A stretch of DNA of 6,183 bases, from assembly GCA_003155175.1 (NCBI GenBank), contig PMFP01000039.1, positions 3,476 to 9,658 on the forward strand. The letters are read 5' to 3'. The first letter of the stretch is position 1, and each line of letters starts with the position of its first letter. The DNA comes from Vulcanimicrobiota bacterium. GTDB lineage: Bacteria > Vulcanimicrobiota > Vulcanimicrobiia > Vulcanimicrobiales > Vulcanimicrobiaceae. Positions 1 through 4,677 of the stretch are shown piece by piece. Below the pieces are notes generated by a model. It was not told where the DNA came from. It did no database searches and saw nothing but the letters and a program-made list of their open reading frames with translations. Position numbers and translations under genes: made by a program.

Positions 1-1296
1 TCCATGCCGGCAAGCCGCCGCGCGAAAATCTTGTACAAGATCGCGCAACTGATCGGCGAGCGCGCCGACGAACTCATCTTGACCGAAGTTCGCGACAACG
101 GGAAGACGATCGCGACGGCCAAGGGCGAACTCGGCGCGATCGTGGACTGCTTCGAATTCTACGCCGGAGCGGCTACCAAGAACTACGGCGCGACGCTGCC
201 GCCGCCGATCGCGACCTACCTTGCGAGTACGGTTCGCGAGCCCGCCGGCGTCGTCGCGGCGATCGTTCCGTGGAATTTTCCGCTGCTGCTCGCGTCGTGG
301 AAAGTCGCGCCCGCGCTCGCGGCCGGTTGCACCGTCGTTTTAAAACCGGCGCCGTCCACGCCGCTCACGGCCCTGGCGCTGGGGCGCATCGCGCTTGAAG
401 CCGGACTGCCGGAAGGCGTGCTCAACGTGCTCACGGGCTCGACGCGCGAACTCGGCCAGGCGCTGGTCGAGCATCCGCTCGTGGACAAAGTTGCGTTTAC
501 CGGCAGTACCGCGACCGGCAAGATCGTCGCCGCGACCGCGGCGAAAACGATCAAACGCGTCACCTTGGAACTGGGCGGAAAGTCGCCGTCGGTGGTCTTC
601 GACGACGCCGACGTGGACGCGGCCGTCGCCGGCGCGCTGTACGGGATCTATTACAACGCGGGACAGACGTGCGAAGCGCGGTCTCGTATCTTGCTGCACG
701 CCGCGATCTACGATCGTTTCGTCGAATCGTTCGTCGACAAGGCCAGACAACTGCGCGTCGGCGATCCCGAAGATCCGCTCACGCACGTCGGCGCTATTTC
801 GCTGCCCGAGCAGTTCGAAAAGATACGCTCGTACTGCGAGATCGCGTCGAACGAGGGTGCGCGCGCGCTCGCCGGCGGCTCGGCCGCGCATCCCGGCGGC
901 GCGAACGCCGGCGGCACGTTTTGGGAGGCGACGGCGTACGAGGCCGAGGTCGGCCACCGCGTTGCGCGGGAGGAGATTTTCGGTCCGGTTGCCGCGTTCG
1001 TGCGTTTCAAGGACGAAGCCGAGGCGATCGCGATGGCCAACGACTCGGAATACGGTCTCTCGGCGAGCGTGTGGTCCACGAACGTCGGACGCGCCAACCG
1101 CGTCGCGCGCGCGATTCGCGCCGGAACGGTCGCGATCAACACGCCGTACGCCGTCTTTCCCGGCGTTCCGTTCGGCGGCTACAAACAGTCCGGTTACGGA
1201 CGCGAGCTCGGTATGGAAACGATGGCGCTCTACAGCGAAACCAAGAGCGTCCTGACCTATATCGGCGAAAAACCGATCAACCCGTTCGGCCTCTGA
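1..1296 (+). CDS. NAD(P)-dependent aldehyde dehydrogenase, 5' end outside window
   Basis: Oxidises an aldehyde to the acid with NAD(P)+; substrate unknown; no signal peptide in the visible part. The frame is open to base 1, and the family is usually about 480-500 residues against 430 visible, so roughly 50-60 N-terminal residues are missing; the Met at base 4 is internal. Numbering from that Met, visible family motifs are PWNFP 89-93 (Asn91, oxyanion hole), KPAPSTP 114-120 (cofactor Lys114), FTGST 165-169, LELGGKSP with general base Glu189, GQTCE with nucleophile Cys223, EIFGPV 324-329 and PFGGYKQSGYGRE 389-401. All catalytic residues are present. The position that is usually Glu in KPxE (binds the adenosine ribose) is Pro117, which may loosen the NAD preference. 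It resembles the broad betaine/gamma-aminobutyraldehyde-type group, but no substrate can be named. It converges on the lipoprotein gene and is not in the box-like operon; a role on a ring-cleavage semialdehyde is only possible by proximity. Confidence 0.95.
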   Translation, partial: SMPASRRAKILYKIAQLIGERADELILTEVRDNGKTIATAKGELGAIVDCFEFYAGAATKNYGATLPPPIATYLASTVREPAGVVAAIVPWNFPLLLASWKVAPALAAGCTVVLKPAPSTPLTALALGRIALEAGLPEGVLNVLTGSTRELGQALVEHPLVDKVAFTGSTATGKIVAATAAKTIKRVTLELGGKSPSVVFDDADVDAAVAGALYGIYYNAGQTCEARSRILLHAAIYDRFVESFVDKARQLRVGDPEDPLTHVGAISLPEQFEKIRSYCEIASNEGARALAGGSAAHPGGANAGGTFWEATAYEAEVGHRVAREEIFGPVAAFVRFKDEAEAIAMANDSEYGLSASVWSTNVGRANRVARAIRAGTVAINTPYAVFPGVPFGGYKQSGYGRELGMETMALYSETKSVLTYIGEKPINPFGL

Positions 1297-1317
1297 GGCC
1301 GCGGGCCGCCCCTCGAA

Positions 1318-1728
1318 CTAGCTTCCCAGCGTAATGCCGCTCTGCCACTGGTTGGTGCAGATCGAGGTCCGCAGCGCCGGCGTCGGGTTGAAATACCAGC
1401 AGTAGGCAACGGCTGGGACGAGATTCTTGAAGGTCGTCTGGCCGAAGCTGTTGGTGACCTGCGACGTGATCGGCGTGCCGATCGTGCCGTTGTTCGACGT
1501 CGTTTCATAGACCGTCACGCCGGGCTTGTAATTGCCTTGGAAAAACGCGGTCAGGAGCGTCGTCGTGATGCCCGGGTTGGCGGAAAACGTCGGCGTGGGA
1601 GTCGGCGACGGCGTCGGCCCCGTGCTGGGGTTGGTGTTGCCGCTGTTGCACGCGGCGAGTGCGAGCGCGAGAAGCGCGCCGGCGATCAAGATCCGTTTGG
1701 GCATGGCGCCATCGGTTCGACGTGCCAT
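1318..1728 (-). CDS. Small secreted lipoprotein with Pro/Thr-rich linker
   Basis: Unrecognised lipoprotein of 136 residues. A basic N-region (1-12) and hydrophobic core (13-24) lead into a lipobox, Leu-Ala-Ala-Cys, with lipidated Cys27. Asn28 rather than Asp follows, which in diderms would not hold it in the inner membrane. Residues 38-48 form a Pro/Thr/Ser tether (PTPSPTPTPTF). The remaining ~88 residues look like a small beta domain: GVTVYETT near 70-77 and FGQTTFKNLVPAVAYCWYF near 95-113 recall carboxypeptidase-regulatory or CnaB-like sandwiches, which is inference. Cys110 and Cys124 could form a disulfide. The start at 1728 is chosen because GGAGG lies 6 bases upstream of it; the ATG at 1704 lacks this. 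The first 43 bases overlap the end of the paaX-like gene, so the two are probably co-transcribed and translationally coupled. The functional link to PaaX is unknown. Confidence 0.8.
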   Translation of the reverse strand: MARRTDGAMPKRILIAGALLALALAACNSGNTNPSTGPTPSPTPTPTFSANPGITTTLLTAFFQGNYKPGVTVYETTSNNGTIGTPITSQVTNSFGQTTFKNLVPAVAYCWYFNPTPALRTSICTNQWQSGITLGS

Positions 1729-2561
1729 CGCTCGCCTCCGGCTGCCCGAAAATAGCGCAGCGATTTTGCCTCCAAAAGAGCGTAATACGAGCGAAAGACC
1801 ATTGCGGCTTGCGTGCCGGGCCAATGCGCTCCGATGAGCTCGCTGGGAAGACCGGGGTCGAGGTAGGTAAATTTCCGGTAATCGTTGACCAGGCGCAGCC
1901 TCTCAACGAACGCTTGCTCGTCCGTCAGGTGACCGCCGCTGCGTTCGGCTTCTAAACGGTTCCGGTACTCCGCATCGAACGCCCGGTATGCGGTGGCGAT
2001 GGCCGCAAGGTCCCAGCACCGCTCGAGCAGCTCGCGGTCCGTCTGCGTCCCCTCGTACTGCGCCACGAAAAGGTCCACGCTCGCCGCGGTTCCCGACGTT
2101 TCGGCCACCGCTCGCGCCGCGGCGAGGCCGTCGTTCGGTGAGATCCAGATGGATGGCGCGAGCGGAGCCCAGCCAAGGACGGCGAGCTCCTTCCTTAGAC
2201 GGTCTCTCGATTCGCGGCGGCCTTCGGCGATGCCGTAGACGATCATCCGCCATCGCCCGTCCCATTCGATCACCGGACCGTATATGCGGGGGCTTACCTC
2301 TTCGATCCGACGCCGGCCGCGCTCGGTCACGGAATAATAGGCTCGCTTGCCTTGTTTCGAGGCTTCGAGCCAACCCTGCCGGGATATCCGCGAGACGGCC
2401 TGGCGGACGGCGGCCTCGGAGAGGCCGAACGGCGCCATCAGCCGCACCAGGCTGCCGAGCCAGAGCGACCCGGCCGGATCGAGCCGGTGAACGACGTCGC
2501 CGTACAGTGTAAAAATCAGCGACGTGGGGCGTGCGACGGGCCGCGGATCCAAGCTTGACAT
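1686..2561 (-). CDS. paaX: PaaX-family transcriptional repressor (aryl-CoA responsive)
   Basis: Predicted DNA-binding repressor; characterised PaaX proteins release DNA on binding phenylacetyl-CoA. The 291 residues fit the family's ~280-320. The N-terminal winged helix spans about 12-85: TSLIFTLYGD (13-22) matches the E. coli PaaX start region, followed by a helix-turn-helix (47-66) and wing (GKRAYYSVTERG, 71-82). A Cas2-like middle domain begins at WDGRWRMIVYGI (100-111) and includes LGWAPLAPSIWISP (129-142). The C-terminal family motif LDPGLPSELIGAHWPG is at 234-249. The start is uncertain: the ATG at 2561 has GAGG only 2 bases away, while a TTG at 2552 has it at 11 bases. Either start leaves the DNA-binding domain intact. 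It is divergent from the BoxB-like gene across 74 bp, so it most likely controls that operon and itself. The ligand here may be benzoyl-CoA or another aryl-CoA rather than phenylacetyl-CoA (inference). Confidence 0.88.
   Translation of the reverse strand: MSSLDPRPVARPTSLIFTLYGDVVHRLDPAGSLWLGSLVRLMAPFGLSEAAVRQAVSRISRQGWLEASKQGKRAYYSVTERGRRRIEEVSPRIYGPVIEWDGRWRMIVYGIAEGRRESRDRLRKELAVLGWAPLAPSIWISPNDGLAAARAVAETSGTAASVDLFVAQYEGTQTDRELLERCWDLAAIATAYRAFDAEYRNRLEAERSGGHLTDEQAFVERLRLVNDYRKFTYLDPGLPSELIGAHWPGTQAAMVFRSYYALLEAKSLRYFRAAGGERWHVEPMAPCPNGS
1735..1739 (-). promoter_or_regulatory. Ribosome binding site of the lipoprotein gene
   Basis: GGAGG on the - strand, six bases before the ATG at 1728. 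It lies within the paaX-like coding sequence and decides between the ATG at 1728 and the internal ATG at 1704, which has no comparable site. It implies independent or coupled translation of the lipoprotein from the paaX transcript. Confidence 0.7.
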
Positions 2562-2586
2562 CACCTCTTTGCGGCCATAGTATAAC
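2555..2586 (+). promoter_or_regulatory. Candidate sigma70-type promoter of the boxB-like operon
   Basis: A perfect -35 TTGACA at 2555-2560 is followed either by TAGTAT at 2578-2583 (17-base spacer, 4/6 to consensus) or by the better TATAAC at 2581-2586 (5/6) with a long 20-base spacer. Transcription would start near 2590, exactly where the inverted repeat begins. The -35 box overlaps the start codon of the divergent repressor gene. Prediction by eye only. Confidence 0.5.
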
Positions 2587-2606
2587 GATGTTTTCACGAA
2601 TTGCAA
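2579..2606 (-). promoter_or_regulatory. Candidate promoter of the paaX-like gene
   Basis: On the - strand, TTGCAA (2606-2601, 4/6 to TTGACA) is separated by 16 bases from TATACT (2584-2579, 5/6 to TATAAT). The start site would be near 2572, giving a leader of only about 11 bases. The -10 overlaps the -10 of the opposing promoter, and the -35 lies in the spacer of the inverted repeat, which would suit autoregulation. Confidence 0.45.
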
Positions 2607-2612
2607 GAAAAC
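2590..2612. promoter_or_regulatory. Inverted repeat, candidate PaaX-type operator
   Basis: Perfect 6-base arms GTTTTC (2590-2595) and GAAAAC (2607-2612) with 11 bases between, in the 74-bp divergent region. The spacer contains the palindrome TTGCAA (2601-2606). It covers the predicted start of the boxB-like transcript and the -35 of the repressor gene, so one bound dimer could silence both. It does not resemble the TGATTC-type E. coli PaaX site that I recall. Assignment as operator is inferred from position and symmetry. Confidence 0.5.
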
Positions 2613-2624
2613 TGTCATAAATCT

Positions 2625-2629
2625 GGAGG
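2625..2629 (+). promoter_or_regulatory. Ribosome binding site fixing a TTG start
   Basis: GGAGG followed by a 6-base spacer and TTG at 2636. No in-frame ATG or GTG lies at a suitable distance, and the protein begins in a plausible place for the family, so TTG is the start. Confidence 0.75.
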
Positions 2630-2635
2630 CCCGCC

Positions 2636-3763
2636 TTGGCTCGCATCGCAACGTTCGACGACTGGATCGACCTGCTCAAGGACTGGCAGCAAGACATCGG
2701 CCTGGATCGCGACCTGATCGAGCGCTTCATGCCCGGCTACGAATTCGAAGCCAAGTACGGTGCCCTCGAGACGCCCGAGATTTTCTTTGGGGACTTCCGG
2801 GGAGAGCGGCGCTGGGAGAAAGTGCGGGAGATCCCCGACCAGCGCATGCGCGACGCGGTTTTGAACATGGTCGTCTTTCAGGGCGACACGGAATTTGCGT
2901 CCAACGAGCAGCAGCGGTTCCTGGTCAACAACGCGCCCAGCGAGTACGATCTCGCCTCACTCGTTCGCATCATGGTCGAAGAGACGCGCCACGGCTACCA
3001 GATGTGCCATTTGCTGGTCGAACACTTCGGCAGCGAGGGAAAGATCGAGGCGCAGAAGATGCTCGAGCGCCGCGCCTTCGGAAAGAAGAACCGCCTGCTC
3101 AACGCGTTCAACGAAGACGTCACGCATTGGCTCGACTTCTTCGCCTACACCAACTTCATGGATCGTGACGGAAAATTTCAGCTCACGATGCTCTCGCACT
3201 CCGGTTTCGCGCCGCTCGCCCAGTCCATGGGACCGATGCTCAAGGAAGAAGCCTTCCACATGGGCACCGGCATCACGGGATTGCGCCGCATCGCCAAGGC
3301 CGGCGTCATCCCCGTTCCGCTCCAGCAGAAGTACTACAACAAGTGGATCTCGGGTTCGCTCGATCTGTTCGGCACGGATCATTCGGGGTCGGCGCAGTGG
3401 GCGTACGCGTGGGGCATCAAGGGCCGCGTAGACGAAGACAAGACGCCGGACGTGGCCGATCGCGAGCATCTGAACGAAAACGCCCGCCAGAAGTTCTACG
3501 ACGAGGTCCAGACGACGGTGGATCGCGTCAACGAGGTCAACGCGAGCGAGACCAAACTGTACGTTCCCGACATGCGGTTCAACCGCAAGATCGGGCAGTA
3601 CAAGGACGAGCGCTACGCCGTGGACGGTCGCAAGTTGACGGAGGCCGAATGGGAGGCCTACGCTCCGACGGTGCTCCCGTCGCCGGCCGACGACGCCGAG
3701 CTCGCGGGCTATTTCAAAGACTCGAACTGGATCGCGCCGAAGGGCAATCTTTCGAACAACTAA
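2636..3763 (+). CDS. boxB: BoxB-like di-iron aryl-CoA epoxidase, short form
   Basis: Predicted oxygenase component that epoxidises the ring of benzoyl-CoA or a related aryl-CoA with O2, acting in the cytoplasm with a reductase (BoxA in the classical system). All six di-iron ligands are in place: Glu86 (QGDTE), Glu116 and His119 (EETRH), Asp176 (DRDGKFQ), Glu205 and His208 (EEAFH). Their spacing matches the Azoarcus BoxB ligands as I recall them (Glu120, Glu150, His153, Asp211, Glu240, His243) with one residue deleted. Further BoxB-type motifs are ASNEQQRFL, ERRAFG, AFNE, LQQKYYNKW, KGRVDEDK, FNRKIGQ, DGRKLTEAEW and the C-terminal NWIAP. At 375 residues it is about 100 shorter than BoxB (~473): the N-terminus is shorter, a segment before AGVIPVP and one after KGRVDEDK are reduced, and the C-terminal tail is lost. 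It is first in a two-gene operon. PaaA is a less likely label, being shorter and lacking these motifs. Substrate unproven. Confidence 0.85.
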   Translation: MARIATFDDWIDLLKDWQQDIGLDRDLIERFMPGYEFEAKYGALETPEIFFGDFRGERRWEKVREIPDQRMRDAVLNMVVFQGDTEFASNEQQRFLVNNAPSEYDLASLVRIMVEETRHGYQMCHLLVEHFGSEGKIEAQKMLERRAFGKKNRLLNAFNEDVTHWLDFFAYTNFMDRDGKFQLTMLSHSGFAPLAQSMGPMLKEEAFHMGTGITGLRRIAKAGVIPVPLQQKYYNKWISGSLDLFGTDHSGSAQWAYAWGIKGRVDEDKTPDVADREHLNENARQKFYDEVQTTVDRVNEVNASETKLYVPDMRFNRKIGQYKDERYAVDGRKLTEAEWEAYAPTVLPSPADDAELAGYFKDSNWIAPKGNLSNN

Positions 3764-3784
3764 CTCACCGGATAGGGGACGACG

Positions 3785-4639
3785 ATGGCGAGCAACGGCG
3801 CGGCGACGCAGCACACGGCATTCGGACGGGAGGCGCGCCCGTTCGAGGGCAAGCGCGTAATCAACTCTTGGAAGGACGGTCACGTGGCGTTCGTCGAGAT
3901 GGACGATCCGCCGGCCAACACGTACACGCACGAGATGATGCGCCAGCTCGACGAAGCGATTCTCGACGCGCGCTTCGATCAGGACGTGGAAGTCATCGTC
4001 ATCACCGGCAAGGGCGAGAAGTTCTTTTCGGCTGGCGCCAACATCGGCATGCTCAACGAAGTTACGCCGGAATTCAAGTACATGTTCTGCCTGCACGCCA
4101 ACGAGACGCTGCAGCGCCTCGAACAGACACCCAAGCTGGTCATCGCGGCGCTCAACGGGCACTGCGTCGGCGGCGGCTTCGAAATCGCAATGGCGTGCGA
4201 CCTGCGCATCGCGCGCAAGGACGCCGGCAAGATCGGGCTCCCCGAAGTCGCGCTCGGCGTGCTCCCCGGAACCGGCGGCACGCAGCGGCTCGCGCGTCTG
4301 GTCGGAAAGTCGCGGGCGATCGAATTGATGGTGACCGGTAAGACGGTCAGCTACGAACAAGCGCTGGACTGGGGCGTCGTGAACGATCTGTTCGAGGGAA
4401 CGGCCGAAGAGTTCCGCGCGCAGATCGCCGACTACGCCAAACAGTTCTGCACGCCCAACAAGGCTCCGATGGCGGTCGGTCACATCAAGCGCAGCGTCCA
4501 GAGCGGCGCCGATCTCTCGCTCCAGGACGGCCTCGCGCTCGAGCGCGAGCTCCAATCGCTCCTCTTCAAGAGCCAAGACGCGAAAGAAGGCCTCGCCGCC
4601 TACAACGAAAAGCGCATCGCGAAGTTTACGAACAAATAG
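3785..4639 (+). CDS. Single-domain crotonase with BoxC-like active site
   Basis: Enoyl-CoA hydratase/isomerase-fold protein of 284 residues. It carries both crotonase glutamates, Glu133 (GGGFEIAMACD) and Glu154 (GLPEVALGVLPGTGGTQRL), and the oxyanion segment FSAGANIGML (81-90). Three features point to the N-terminal crotonase domain of BoxC (2,3-epoxybenzoyl-CoA dihydrolase) rather than an ordinary hydratase: GANIxML in place of the common AGAD, the FC-x3-NET motif with Cys102, and LGVLPGTGG. Cys102/Glu133/Glu154 line up with the Cys111/Glu146/Glu168 that I recall as BoxC catalytic residues. BoxC, however, is about 550 residues with two crotonase domains, so this is a half-length version. The gene starts 21 bp after the BoxB-like stop with AGGGG six bases before ATG, so the two are co-transcribed. 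The likely role is ring opening or hydration of the epoxide formed upstream. A plain beta-oxidation hydratase is the alternative. Confidence 0.82.
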   Translation: MASNGAATQHTAFGREARPFEGKRVINSWKDGHVAFVEMDDPPANTYTHEMMRQLDEAILDARFDQDVEVIVITGKGEKFFSAGANIGMLNEVTPEFKYMFCLHANETLQRLEQTPKLVIAALNGHCVGGGFEIAMACDLRIARKDAGKIGLPEVALGVLPGTGGTQRLARLVGKSRAIELMVTGKTVSYEQALDWGVVNDLFEGTAEEFRAQIADYAKQFCTPNKAPMAVGHIKRSVQSGADLSLQDGLALERELQSLLFKSQDAKEGLAAYNEKRIAKFTNK

Positions 4640-4666
4640 CTCGTCCTTCGCCGGGCTCAGGATGAC
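4640..4666. repeat. Hairpin-forming intergenic element, repeat-like, possible bidirectional terminator
   Basis: Fills most of the 38-bp gap between converging genes. Arms CGTCCT (4642-4647) and AGGATG (4659-4664) pair with one G-T wobble. Its core, TCCTTCGCCGGGCTCAGGAT, resembles the CCTTCGACAAGCTCAGGATGAC-type intergenic element that I recall from many GC-rich environmental genomes. There is no T-run, so termination is possible but not shown. Only one copy is visible here, so its repeat nature is inferred from recall. Confidence 0.45.
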
Positions 4667-4677
4667 ATGAGGCTTGC

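Noticed and set aside
340..957. A 205-codon antisense frame and several others within the aldehyde dehydrogenase
   Set aside because: No motif, no ribosome binding site and Arg-rich translations; the sense frame has full catalytic motifs.
1287..1301. Hairpin CGGCCT-CTG-AGGCCG spanning the aldehyde dehydrogenase stop codon
   Set aside because: The 6-bp stem is real, but there is no T-run and such short GC stems occur by chance here, so it is not called a terminator.
1729..1824. Longer lipoprotein start at 1824
   Set aside because: It would bury the signal peptide behind 32 residues and extend deep into the repressor gene; the GGAGG at 1735-1739 supports the ATG at 1728.
2562..2651. Extension of the PaaX-like protein 30 codons upstream to an ATG at 2651
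   Set aside because: The extra residues have no counterpart in the family, and the stretch covers the divergent promoters and the oxygenase ribosome binding site.
2636..3763. Assignment of the oxygenase as PaaA
   Set aside because: Ligand contexts (QGDTE, EETRH, DRDGKFQ, EEAFH) and flanking motifs match BoxB rather than PaaA as recalled, and no paaB, paaC, paaD or paaE follows.
2957..4576. A 539-codon open frame antisense to the oxygenase and crotonase genes
   Set aside because: It mirrors two well-supported genes in GC-rich DNA, has no recognisable domain and crosses the gap between them. Its Arg/Leu/Val-rich composition is typical of a shadow frame.
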